NCBI RefSeq assembly: GCF_000425425.1
Contig: NZ_AUDK01000003.1
Span: 205,006 to 269,005, forward strand
Reading direction: 5' to 3'
DNA: 64,000 nt
DNA from: Flavobacterium daejeonense DSM 17708
GTDB lineage: Bacteria; Bacteroidota; Bacteroidia; Flavobacteriales; Flavobacteriaceae
This document shows positions 19,723-27,866 of the stretch, in pieces. Under the pieces are notes generated by a model. The model had not been told where the DNA came from, did no database searches, and saw nothing but the letters and a program-made list of their open reading frames with translations. A program made the position numbers and the translations under genes. Position 1 is the first letter of the stretch; every line of letters starts with the position of its first letter.

Positions 19723-19734
19723 TTCCCTTTGCGG

Positions 19735-20802
19735 TTAAACCTTTTTTGCTCTTTCGTATTGTGGAGGCCAAGCCACATCATCTCCTAATGCTCTCGCAAA
19801 ATCCAATCCCAAATTAGGATTGCGCAACGATTCTCTGGCAAATAAAACCAAATCAGCTTTTCCGCTTTGCAAAATTGCTTCCGCCTGATGTGCTCCGGTG
19901 ATTAATCCCACAGCTCCGGTTAAAATTCCGGTTTCTTTTTTAATTTTTTCGGCAAAAGGTACTTGGTATCCCGGTTCTAAGGCAATTTTTTGGTAGGAAA
20001 CCAAACCGCCCGAAGAAACATCAATTAAATCGACACCTTTTTCTTTTAATATTTTCGACAGCGCTATCGATTCTTCAACATCCCATCCGCCATCCGCCCA
20101 GTCTGTTGCAGAAATTCTAACGAATAACGGCAAATTCGACGGCCATTCGGTTTGAACCGCTTCGAGAACTTCCATTGTAAAACGGATACGGTTTTCAAAA
20201 CTTCCGCCATATTCGTCGGTTCTTTTATTTGATAAAGGCGACAAAAACTGATGATTCAAATAGCCATGAGCCGCATGAATTTCCAAAACTTCATATCCTG
20301 CCTGAACAGCTCTTTTGGTTGCTGCTTTAAAGTCGGCGATTATTTTTTGGATTCCGTTTTTGTCTAAAGCTTGTGGCGTTTCTTCATCATGATAACCAAT
20401 TGCTGACGGTGCCACCGTTTGCCATCCTCCATTGGAAATATCTAATTTTTTATTGCCTTTCCAGGGCGAAGTAACACTGGCTTTTCGACCGGCATGCGCC
20501 AATTGAATTCCCGGAACCGCATTTTGACTTTTGATAAAAGCCGTAATTGCTTTCATTTTTTCGATATGCTCGTCTTTCCAAATTCCTAAATCTTCCGGAG
20601 AAATTTGTCCTTCGGGAGCAACAGCCGTTGCTTCCTGAATAACTAACCCCGCTCCGCCGCTGGCTCGGCTGCCTAAATGTACCAAATGCCAATCGTTAGC
20701 AAATCCATCAACAGATGAATATTGGCACATGGGCGAAATCGCGATTCGGTTTTTAAAACGAATGTCTTTTATTTGTAAAGCTGAAAATAACAAAGAAGCC
20801 AT
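19735..20802 (-). CDS. old yellow enzyme family NADH:flavin oxidoreductase (YqjM-like)
   Basis: A 355-residue FMN enzyme when started at the ATG at 20802 (MASLLFSALQIKDI). An upstream in-frame ATG at 20841 would add 13 basic residues and looks spurious. Family marks include NRIAISPMCQYSS with the YqjM-type flavin-modulating Cys, IQLAHAGRKAS, the substrate-binding pair in EIHAAHGYLNHQFLSPLSN, R-x-DEYGGSFENRIRF, and the phosphate-binding TGAVGLIT...LVLFARESLRNP. Such enzymes reduce activated alkenes with NADPH and often respond to electrophile stress. It is transcribed alone toward a repeat-bearing spacer. Confidence 0.92.
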   Translation of the reverse strand: MASLLFSALQIKDIRFKNRIAISPMCQYSSVDGFANDWHLVHLGSRASGGAGLVIQEATAVAPEGQISPEDLGIWKDEHIEKMKAITAFIKSQNAVPGIQLAHAGRKASVTSPWKGNKKLDISNGGWQTVAPSAIGYHDEETPQALDKNGIQKIIADFKAATKRAVQAGYEVLEIHAAHGYLNHQFLSPLSNKRTDEYGGSFENRIRFTMEVLEAVQTEWPSNLPLFVRISATDWADGGWDVEESIALSKILKEKGVDLIDVSSGGLVSYQKIALEPGYQVPFAEKIKKETGILTGAVGLITGAHQAEAILQSGKADLVLFARESLRNPNLGLDFARALGDDVAWPPQYERAKKV

Positions 20803-20956
20803 AGGATTTGTTTTTTTTAGAAACGTAAAGTTACGCTTCAAAGCGCAAAATGAAAATTATTAACAAACATTTATTACCCCCGTTTAAGGTAAATCTTTGC
20901 AACTAGAATAGAAAATGTTACTTTAGCCGAATTATATAAAGAACTGAAATTAAAAA

Positions 20957-22300
20957 ATGGAAATAATTATCAAGCTTTCTCAATTTTTATTGAGCTTATC
21001 ATTACTGATTATTCTTCACGAATTAGGGCATTTTATTCCTGCCAAATTATTCAAAACCAGAGTTGAAAAATTCTATTTGTTTTTTGATGTGAAATTTTCA
21101 CTTTTCAAAAAGAAAATCGGTGAAACGGTTTACGGAATAGGGTGGTTGCCACTGGGCGGTTATGTAAAAATTTCCGGAATGATTGACGAAAGCATGGACA
21201 AAGAGCAAATGGCTTTGCCTCCACAACCTTGGGAATTTCGCTCTAAACCGGCTTGGCAGCGTTTGATTATTATGTTGGGAGGAGTTACGGTAAACTTTAT
21301 TTTAGCTTTCATTATTTACATCGGAATGGCTTTTGCCTTTGGCGAAACTTATATCGCAAATGCTGATTTGAAAGACGGACTTTTAATTGAAAATCCGGCA
21401 ATGATTAAAGCGGGATTCCAAACAGGAGATAAAATTTTGGCGGTTGACGGAGCTCAAATTGCCAAATTTGACAACGACATCAATATGAAAATTGTAATGG
21501 GGAAAGAGGTGCTGATTGAAAGAAAGGGTGTTCAGCAAACAATTAAAATGCCAACCGACTTTATTGATCAGCTTACTAAATTTGAAAAAAGTCCGGTAGT
21601 ATCTATCCGTATGCCTTTTGTAATTGGAGCTGTAAGCGATGAATCTGCTAACAAAAATTTACAGACAAAGGATATTGTTCTTTCATTAAACGGTCAGAAA
21701 ACGAAATATTTTGACGAAGCCAAAACTATTTTGGATAGTAATAAAGGAAAAACTATTTCGGCTGTGGTTTTACGTGACCAAAAAGAAACTCCAATTCAAC
21801 TTAGTGTGAACAAAGAAGGGAAATTAGGAGTGCAGTTAGGTGGTTTAGGAATGGATTCTTTGGAAAAATTAGGGTATTATAAAGTAAGTACACAGGATTT
21901 TGGCTTCCTGGAATCTATTCCAGTGGGAATTGAAAAAGGGAAAAACCAATTGATTGGTTACGGAAAACAATTAAAAATGATTTTTAGCCCAAGCACCGGA
22001 GCTTACAAGCAAGTAGGTGGATTTGCTGCTATTTATAATATTTTTCCAAATACATGGAGCTGGGAAGTGTTTTGGAACATCACCGCTTTGTTATCCATTA
22101 TGCTTGGGGTAATGAACTTATTGCCTATTCCGGCTTTAGATGGAGGACATGTGATGTTTTTATTATACGAAATTGTTTCCGGTAAAAAACCGAGTGATAA
22201 ATTCCTTGAAAATGCCCAAATGGTTGGTTTTGTATTACTTATCACGCTGTTGTTATTTGCTAACGGAAACGATATTTACAAAGCCATTGTAGGTAGGTAA
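20957..22300 (+). CDS. rseP: RseP site-2 intramembrane zinc metalloprotease
   Basis: A 447-residue M50 protease. The zinc site HELGH lies in the first membrane helix (about residues 21-25) and the third ligand is in NLLPIPALDGGHV (about 388-400). Between them are two PDZ-like regions, the first around KAGFQTGDKILAVDGAQI and the second around NLQTKDIVLSLNGQKT. Additional helices lie at about 100-125, 370-390 and the C-terminus. In other bacteria RseP cleaves anti-sigma factors and remnant signal peptides within the membrane. FecR-type anti-sigma factors, such as the one at 60338-61510, are known RseP clients elsewhere, so a functional link is possible. The stop is followed by a weak AAAAAATCGATTTTTT palindrome. 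Confidence 0.95.
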   Translation: MEIIIKLSQFLLSLSLLIILHELGHFIPAKLFKTRVEKFYLFFDVKFSLFKKKIGETVYGIGWLPLGGYVKISGMIDESMDKEQMALPPQPWEFRSKPAWQRLIIMLGGVTVNFILAFIIYIGMAFAFGETYIANADLKDGLLIENPAMIKAGFQTGDKILAVDGAQIAKFDNDINMKIVMGKEVLIERKGVQQTIKMPTDFIDQLTKFEKSPVVSIRMPFVIGAVSDESANKNLQTKDIVLSLNGQKTKYFDEAKTILDSNKGKTISAVVLRDQKETPIQLSVNKEGKLGVQLGGLGMDSLEKLGYYKVSTQDFGFLESIPVGIEKGKNQLIGYGKQLKMIFSPSTGAYKQVGGFAAIYNIFPNTWSWEVFWNITALLSIMLGVMNLLPIPALDGGHVMFLLYEIVSGKKPSDKFLENAQMVGFVLLITLLLFANGNDIYKAIVGR

Positions 22301-22328
22301 AAAAAATCGATTTTTTTTGATTTTTTGT

Positions 22329-22358
22329 TTGCCATGTTCAAAAAACGTCTTATATTTG
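22329..22358 (+). promoter_or_regulatory. promoter of tRNA-Asn (copy 1), TTG-N19-TATATTTG
   Basis: TTG at 22329-22331 and TATATTTG at 22351-22358 have the exact 19-bp spacing of the Bacteroidota SigA consensus. The mature tRNA begins 76 bp further on. The second tRNA-Asn has the same arrangement. Confidence 0.85.
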
Positions 22359-22434
22359 CAACCGCTAAGAACAAGCTAACACAGCTTAAAAATAGCTACC
22401 AAAAACGTTCCTTACGCATATTAAATATACAGTT

Positions 22435-22508
22435 TCCTCCTTAGCTCAGTTGGTTAGAGCATCTGACTGTTAATCAGAGGGTCCTTGGTTCGAGCCCAAG
22501 AGGGGGAG
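22435..22508 (+). tRNA. tRNA-Asn: tRNA-Asn (anticodon GTT), copy 1
   Basis: A 74-nt cloverleaf without encoded CCA. The acceptor stem TCCTCCT pairs with AGGGGGA with one G-T, the D arm is GCTC-AGTTGGTTA-GAGC, the anticodon arm is TCTGA-CTGTTAA-TCAGA with GTT, and the T arm is CTTGG-TTCGAGC-CCAAG. The discriminator is G. Its 3' end provides the GGAGC of the repeated junction core. It is identical to the copy at 63626. Confidence 0.97.
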
Positions 22509-22645
22509 CTTTTTTAGAAAGCCATTCAAGAAATTGAGTGGCTTTTTTTGTTTATATACTTTTCAAAATCCCGCAAATACTGGACATGATGTCAATTACC
22601 TCATTACGGGAATTGGTTCGAAAACATTCATTTTCTATAATTAAA
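22505..22645 (+). repeat. direct repeat A, copy 1 (island left end, tRNA side)
   Basis: These 141 bp recur at 48202-48340. The first 85 bases are identical; five substitutions and a 2-nt gap follow, by eye. The repeat starts in the last bases of the tRNA (GGAGC), includes a hairpin terminator, and ends in ...CTATAATTAAA. No gene lies here; the minus strand has only a 30-codon open tail of unknown origin. Confidence 0.9.
22518..22548 (+). terminator. terminator of tRNA-Asn copy 1, within repeat A
   Basis: AAAGCCATTCAA pairs with TTGAGTGGCTTT with one wobble, followed by a T run. The same hairpin is repeated at 48215-48245, where no tRNA precedes it. Confidence 0.8.
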
Positions 22646-22782
22646 AATGAAGTTTAACTTTATGTGTCATTTCTATTAGCATATCAAATTCTTTATGATT
22701 ATTTATTATGTTCATTTGAAATTTTACTATCATTACTATATATTAAATTAATATATTTTTGAAATTATTAATTTTTCAAAAT

Positions 22783-23871
22783 ATGACATTTAAAAAAAAC
22801 TATTCCATTTTCATCTTCTTTATTGCATTTATTTCATTTGCTCAGAAAAATAAAGAGCTTTATCATTATGCCGGAAGAATAGAAAAATTTAAAGACGAAA
22901 AAGTATTTTTAATTGGTTCTGCTTCATCTGTTTCTTTTGCCTTTACGGGCAATTCTTGCAAAGTAGCATTACAAAGCATGGACACTTATGAACATCCAAA
23001 TTATATTTCATTGGAATTGGATGGTAAATATATTGGAAGGTTAAAAGTAGAACAAGGAGAGTTAAAAAATTACAATATTCCAATTCTGAATAAGAATAAA
23101 CAACATCATCTTACCATATACAAAGCTACTGAAGCGGCAAATGGAGCAGTTTTGTTTTCCGGAACTACAGCGAAAGTTATTCCATCAATAATTAAGAAAA
23201 AGAAAAAAATTGAATTTATTGGGGATTCTATTACTTGTGGTTTTGGAAATGATACTTCAGCTACTGCATGTGGAGAAGGACAATGGTTTGATCAGCATAA
23301 TGCTTATTATTCTTATGCTTCTATATTATCGAGAAAATTAAATACTGATTTTGTTTTGAGTTCCGTATCAGGAATTGGAATGTATCGCAATTGGAACGAT
23401 GAACACCAAAATGAAGCAATTATGCCTGATGTTTATGAAAATCTATATTTAAACAAAGACAGTTTTAAAACCTACAATTTTGATTTTCAGCCTGATATTA
23501 TTAGTATTTGTTTAGGTACCAATGACCTTTCGAATGGTGATGGTATTAAAAACAGACTAGCCTTTAATGAAGAAAAATACATTTCAAATTACATTAACTT
23601 CATAAAAACTGTTTATAAACATGCTCCAAAAACAAGGATTATATTATTAAACAGCCCAATGGTTTCCGGTGAAAAAAACATAGTTCTACTACGCTGTTTA
23701 AACAAAGTAATTCAGGCTTTTGAAAATGATAAAGAACATAAACCCATTTCTTTGTTTGAATTTCACCCCATGAGTCCTAAAGGCTGTGGCTATCATCCTG
23801 ATATTAATGATGATAAAGTGATGGCTAATCAATTATTTCCTGTTTTTAAAAAATTATTAAATGAAAAATAA
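22783..23871 (+). CDS. secreted SGNH-type acetyl esterase, CE2-like
   Basis: A 362-residue protein. The ATG at 22783 gives the signal peptide MTFKKNYSIFIFFIAFISFA; an upstream TTG at 22759 would only add eight residues. Residues about 20-135 form the N-terminal jelly-roll typical of CE2 (FTGNSCKVALQSMD, YISLELDGKY). The hydrolase domain has GDSITCGFG (about 145-153, nucleophilic Ser), GTND (about 245) and HPD (about 338), the likely catalytic His. CE2 enzymes remove acetyl groups from mannan or xylan oligosaccharides, which suits an acetylated glucomannan locus. It heads a three-gene rightward operon, overlapping the next gene by 11 bp. A TATTTTTG box lies at 22754-22761. Confidence 0.85.
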   Translation: MTFKKNYSIFIFFIAFISFAQKNKELYHYAGRIEKFKDEKVFLIGSASSVSFAFTGNSCKVALQSMDTYEHPNYISLELDGKYIGRLKVEQGELKNYNIPILNKNKQHHLTIYKATEAANGAVLFSGTTAKVIPSIIKKKKKIEFIGDSITCGFGNDTSATACGEGQWFDQHNAYYSYASILSRKLNTDFVLSSVSGIGMYRNWNDEHQNEAIMPDVYENLYLNKDSFKTYNFDFQPDIISICLGTNDLSNGDGIKNRLAFNEEKYISNYINFIKTVYKHAPKTRIILLNSPMVSGEKNIVLLRCLNKVIQAFENDKEHKPISLFEFHPMSPKGCGYHPDINDDKVMANQLFPVFKKLLNEK

Positions 23872-25240
23872 TCTAATCACATTCATTCTTTTTCTGATTT
23901 TTTCGAATACAGCAATTGCTAATATTACATTGCCCAATGTCTTTTCAGACAATATGGTTTTACAACGCAATACAGAAGTTAAAATTTGGGGCTGGGCTAA
24001 TCCTCAGGAAGAGGTAGTTATCAGTCCAGGTTGGAATAATGAAAAATATAAAATTAAAGCCAATAATCAGGCCATGTGGGAAATAGTGATTCCAACCCCC
24101 AAAGAAGGTGGACCCTATACCATTAACATAAAAGGCTATAATGAGATTGTACTGAAAAACATTCTTATTGGTGAAGTTTGGCTTTGTTCAGGACAATCCA
24201 ATATGGAAATGTCAGCGAGTTGGGGAATTAAAAACGGAGATGATGAAGTAAAAAAAGCAATAAATTCAAGTATTCGTTTCTTTAAAGTTCCCAAATTAAC
24301 TGCGACAGCACCACAAAATAATCTTTCCGGGAATTGGGAAGAATGTACTCCTGAGAGTATGAAGAATTTTAGTGCGGTAGCTTATTTTTTTGCCCAGCGT
24401 TTGCAGGAAGATTTAAAAAATGTTCCCATAGGTCTAATTTCATCAAATTGGGGCGGAACAGCTGCAGAAATTTGGATACCGGAAGGAGTTGTTACACAAG
24501 ATTCTGTTTTATCAGCTAGCGCTAAGAAATTAAAAGAACAATCTTATGGACCTAATCAGCCGGGACGTGCTTTTAATGCTATGATTTATCCGTTGGCAGG
24601 ATTTAAAATTGCTGGAGCAATTTGGTATCAGGGCGAATCAAATGTGGGATCAACCAGTTATAACAAAACACTTTCGGCATTAATCGCTTCCTGGAGAACA
24701 TTATGGAAAAATGAATTCCCTTTTTATTTTGTTCAGATTGCGCCTTATCAATATGGTGAAGATAATTTTAGTGGAGTCATTATCAGAGATGCACAAAGAA
24801 GAGTGCTACAAGAAGTTCCTAATACCGGAATGACAGTTACAACCGATATTTCAACCATTGACGATATTCATCCGAAAGATAAAAAAACAGTTGGAATCCG
24901 ATTAGCCAATTTAGCATTGGCAAACACTTATAAAACCAACAATACTCTTGTAAATGGTCCATTGTTTAAAAATATGGAGATTGACAAAAATCAGATAAAA
25001 GTGATGTTTGATTATGCAAATGGTTTGCATTTTTCAGGTAAAAAATCAACTCAATTTGAAATTGCAGGCTCCGATAATGTTTTCTATGAAGCTGTAGCTG
25101 TTATTAAAAACAATACTGTTATGCTAACATCTGATAAGGTGAAAAGACCTGTTAAGGCTCGTTTTTCATGGAGAAACACGGCGCAATCAGATTTGTTTAA
25201 TGAGGCCAATTTACCTGCTTCTTCATTTATAAGTGAATAA
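23861..25240 (+). CDS. sialate O-acetylesterase-like (SASA domain) carbohydrate esterase
   Basis: A 459-residue secreted protein (signal peptide ending AIA-NITLP). N-terminal strands (LPNVFSDNMVLQR) precede the SASA esterase domain with GEVWLCSGQSNMEM (Ser near residue 112), NWGGTAAEIW, AIWYQGESNV (about 251-260) and a late DIHPKDKK holding the putative catalytic His. In plant-polysaccharide loci such enzymes deacetylate hemicellulose side groups and do not act on sialic acid. It overlaps the CE2 gene and precedes GH3 by 10 bp, so the two esterases are probably made together to strip acetyl groups from mannan fragments. Confidence 0.85.
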   Translation: MKNNLITFILFLIFSNTAIANITLPNVFSDNMVLQRNTEVKIWGWANPQEEVVISPGWNNEKYKIKANNQAMWEIVIPTPKEGGPYTINIKGYNEIVLKNILIGEVWLCSGQSNMEMSASWGIKNGDDEVKKAINSSIRFFKVPKLTATAPQNNLSGNWEECTPESMKNFSAVAYFFAQRLQEDLKNVPIGLISSNWGGTAAEIWIPEGVVTQDSVLSASAKKLKEQSYGPNQPGRAFNAMIYPLAGFKIAGAIWYQGESNVGSTSYNKTLSALIASWRTLWKNEFPFYFVQIAPYQYGEDNFSGVIIRDAQRRVLQEVPNTGMTVTTDISTIDDIHPKDKKTVGIRLANLALANTYKTNNTLVNGPLFKNMEIDKNQIKVMFDYANGLHFSGKKSTQFEIAGSDNVFYEAVAVIKNNTVMLTSDKVKRPVKARFSWRNTAQSDLFNEANLPASSFISE

Positions 25241-25250
25241 AATTTAGACT

Positions 25251-27548
25251 ATGAAAAATAAACCATTCTTCCTCACAGCTTTTATTACCCTAATCTTTAC
25301 TAACAATATTATGAACGCACAAAAAAAGGACTATTTAGACAAAACTAAATCCATTGAAGAACGTGTCAATTTACTTCTTAAACAAATGACCATAGAAGAA
25401 AAAGTGGGGCAAATGAACCAATACAATGGCTTTTGGGAAGTAACCGGTCCTGCACCCAAAGGAGGAAATGCGGAGTTAAAATACCAGCATTTGCGTAACG
25501 GCTGGGTAGGTTCTATGCTATCTGTTCGTGGAGCGAAAGAGGTAAAAGCGGTTCAAAAAATAGCCGTTGAAGAAACCCGATTAGGTATTCCTTTAATTAT
25601 AGGTTTTGATGTCATTCATGGTTATAAAACATTGAGTCCCATTCCTCTTGCCGAAGCTGCCAGTTGGGATTTGGAAGCCATTAAAAAATCAGCTCAGGTG
25701 GCTGCAGATGAAGCTTCTGCCTCCGGAATCAACTGGACTTTTGGGCCTAATGTTGATATTTCCAATGATGCCCGTTGGGGACGTGTAATGGAAGGAGCCG
25801 GAGAAGATCCTTATTTGGGAAGCAAAATTGCAATTGCTCGAATCACCGGTTTTCAGGGTGACAATAAATCTGATTTGGCTAAAACAAATACAATTGCAGC
25901 CTGCGCCAAACATTTCGCTGCCTATGGTTTTGCCGAATCAGGGAGAGATTATAATACGGTGGACATGAGCAACTCGAAATTATATAATACTGTTTTGCCT
26001 CCTTTCAAAGCAGCCAGTACTGCGGGAGTTCGCACATTTATGAATTCCTTTAATATTCTCAATGGTGTTCCGGCAACAGGAAATGCCTTTTTACAAAGAG
26101 ATATTTTGAAAGGCAAATGGAAATTTGATGGTTTTGTAGTTTCTGATTGGGCTTCAGTTAGGGAAATGATTACTCATGGTTTTGCAAAAGATGGAGCAGA
26201 AGCAACAGAAAAGGCTGTAAATGCTGGTTCAGATATGGATATGGAATCGCATTTGTATGTAGCTGAGTTGGCAAAATTAGTTAAAGATGGTAAAGTAAAA
26301 GAGTCATTAATTGATGACGCTGTAAGTAGAATTCTCAGAGTAAAATTTGAATTAGGTTTATTTGATAACCCATATAAATATTGTGACGAAAAAAGAGAGA
26401 AAGAAGTTATTGGAAGCAAAGCTAATAATGAGGCTGTTTTAGATATGGCCAAAAAATCTATCGTATTGTTGAAAAATAAAAAGGATCTACTACCGTTAAA
26501 AAAATCAGGTCAAAAGATAGTGTTGATAGGAGCGCTGGCAAATGATAAAAACAGCCCATTGGGAAGTTGGAGAATTGCTTCAGATGATAACACTGCGGTT
26601 TCAGTTCTAGAGGGTATGCGACAATACAAAGGTAATAAGTTGATTTTCGAGAAAGGAGCTGATTTAACAGTTGGAAATACCAGTTTTACAGCTGAATTAG
26701 TATTTAACACCACTGATAAAAGCGGATTTGAAAAAGCCAAAAAGGCAGCTACCAACGCTGATGTTGTAGTAATGGTTTTAGGAGAACACGGTTTTCAATC
26801 TGGTGAAGGACGAAGCAGAACTAATCTGGATTTGCCGGGTGTACAACAGGAATTACTGGAAGAAATTTACAAAGTGAATTCAAATATTGTTTTGGTTTTA
26901 AACAACGGAAGACCATTAGCTTTACCATGGGCAACAGAGCATGTCCCTGCTATTGTTGAAGCCTGGCATTTAGGAACTCAGACCGGAAATGCTGTAGCGC
27001 AAGTACTGTATGGAGATTATAATCCAAGTGGTAAATTGCCAATGTCTTTCCCAAGAAATGTAGGTCAGGTGCCGATTTATTATAACAATTATAATACAGG
27101 AAGACCAATAAACAGTGATAAAAATGTGTTTTGGTCGCATTATACTGATGTAGAAAAAACACCTTTATTTCCTTTTGGTTTTGGATTAAGTTATACAACT
27201 TTCGATTATAAAAACCTTAAAATAAACAAAGCTGTTTTCGCAAAAGAAGAGTCGGTTGTAGTTTCTGTAGACGTAACTAATTCCGGAAATTATAATGGAA
27301 AAGAGGTAGTGCAATTGTATCTTCATGATGAGGTAGCCAGTTTAGCCAGACCTGTAAAAGAGCTGAAAGGCTTTGAATTAGTTGACTTAAAGAAAGGAGA
27401 AACAAAAACAGTTACTTTCACTTTAACCGAAAAAGAACTGGGGTTTTATGATAATGAAGGAAATTATCTAGTAGAACCCGGAGCTTTTAAAATCATGGTT
27501 GGAGGAAGTTCCGAAAAAGGATTAGAAAGCAGTTTTGAAATTAAATAA
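25251..27548 (+). CDS. bglX: GH3 beta-glucosidase, BglX-like
   Basis: A 765-residue periplasmic enzyme of family-typical length with a signal peptide ending MNA-QKK. The TIM-barrel domain includes GIPLIIGFDVIHG, GINWTFGPNVDIS, ACAKHFAAYG and GFVVSDWASVREM, whose Asp (about residue 299) is the conserved nucleophile. The alpha/beta-sandwich carries KKSIVLLKNKKDLLPL and VVMVLGEHGFQSGEGRSR. The C-terminus is a fibronectin-like domain (VTNSGNYNGKEVVQLYL...LVEPGAFKIMVGGSS). In glucomannan breakdown it would remove non-reducing beta-glucosyl units. It is the last gene of the esterase operon and is followed by a strong terminator. Confidence 0.93.
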   Translation: MKNKPFFLTAFITLIFTNNIMNAQKKDYLDKTKSIEERVNLLLKQMTIEEKVGQMNQYNGFWEVTGPAPKGGNAELKYQHLRNGWVGSMLSVRGAKEVKAVQKIAVEETRLGIPLIIGFDVIHGYKTLSPIPLAEAASWDLEAIKKSAQVAADEASASGINWTFGPNVDISNDARWGRVMEGAGEDPYLGSKIAIARITGFQGDNKSDLAKTNTIAACAKHFAAYGFAESGRDYNTVDMSNSKLYNTVLPPFKAASTAGVRTFMNSFNILNGVPATGNAFLQRDILKGKWKFDGFVVSDWASVREMITHGFAKDGAEATEKAVNAGSDMDMESHLYVAELAKLVKDGKVKESLIDDAVSRILRVKFELGLFDNPYKYCDEKREKEVIGSKANNEAVLDMAKKSIVLLKNKKDLLPLKKSGQKIVLIGALANDKNSPLGSWRIASDDNTAVSVLEGMRQYKGNKLIFEKGADLTVGNTSFTAELVFNTTDKSGFEKAKKAATNADVVVMVLGEHGFQSGEGRSRTNLDLPGVQQELLEEIYKVNSNIVLVLNNGRPLALPWATEHVPAIVEAWHLGTQTGNAVAQVLYGDYNPSGKLPMSFPRNVGQVPIYYNNYNTGRPINSDKNVFWSHYTDVEKTPLFPFGFGLSYTTFDYKNLKINKAVFAKEESVVVSVDVTNSGNYNGKEVVQLYLHDEVASLARPVKELKGFELVDLKKGETKTVTFTLTEKELGFYDNEGNYLVEPGAFKIMVGGSSEKGLESSFEIK

Positions 27549-27581
27549 TTTAAAAAACCTATTCATAACCAATAAATATTT

Positions 27582-27617
27582 AAAACACCGTTTACAAATG
27601 TAAGCGGTGTTTTTTTG
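27582..27617 (+). terminator. terminator after GH3
   Basis: AAACACCGTTTAC pairs with GTAAGCGGTGTTT (one wobble) around AAAT, followed by seven T. It closes the esterase-GH3 operon. Confidence 0.85.
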
Positions 27618-27652
27618 TATATGGTTTAGAAGAGTTACATTTAGAATAATCC

Positions 27653-27809
27653 GTTGGGTGAAATTGTTTTTTGATGACTATTTTCGTCAGTTCGGGTGAT
27701 AACTGAGAACTAGAAAAAATTAAAATCAAAAACGGTTCTCGATATTTTTTTGCTTCATTTCATTACGCAAAAAACACTCGAACTGACGTTTTTGATAATT
27801 TCACCCAAC
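27653..27809. repeat. bipartite inverted repeat (REPIN-like) with CGTCAGTTCG-GTG arms
   Basis: The 157-bp unit begins GTTGGGTGAAATT and ends with its reverse complement AATTTCACCCAAC. A second nested pair, CGTCAGTTCGGGTG (27685) and CACTCGAACTGACG (27775), lies inside. Two half-elements containing a GAGAAC / GTTCTC word face each other. It lies between convergent operons. The GTCAGTTCGAG-type core is one I associate with interspersed palindromes of Bacteroidota genomes. Confidence 0.6.
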
Positions 27810-27828
27810 AGGTTATTTTTTTTAAAAC

Positions 27829-27855
27829 AAAAAAAGCTGCCCATTTAGGACAGCT
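27829..27855 (-). terminator. terminator of the leftward mannanase operon
   Basis: On the minus strand AGCTGTCC-TAAAT-GGGCAGCT is followed by TTTTTTT, about 11 bp after the GH5 stop. Confidence 0.8.
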
Positions 27856-27866
27856 AATTACTATTT

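Noticed and set aside
22560..22645. Minus-strand tail ending EVIDIMSSICGILKSI within repeat A1, possibly the end of a recombinase
   Set aside because: The frame is not preserved in repeat A2 because of the 2-nt gap, and I do not recognise the family.
23861..25240. True sialic-acid esterase function for the SASA-domain gene
   Set aside because: No sialic-acid genes are near; the operon is devoted to mannan, where SASA-type enzymes act as hemicellulose deacetylases.
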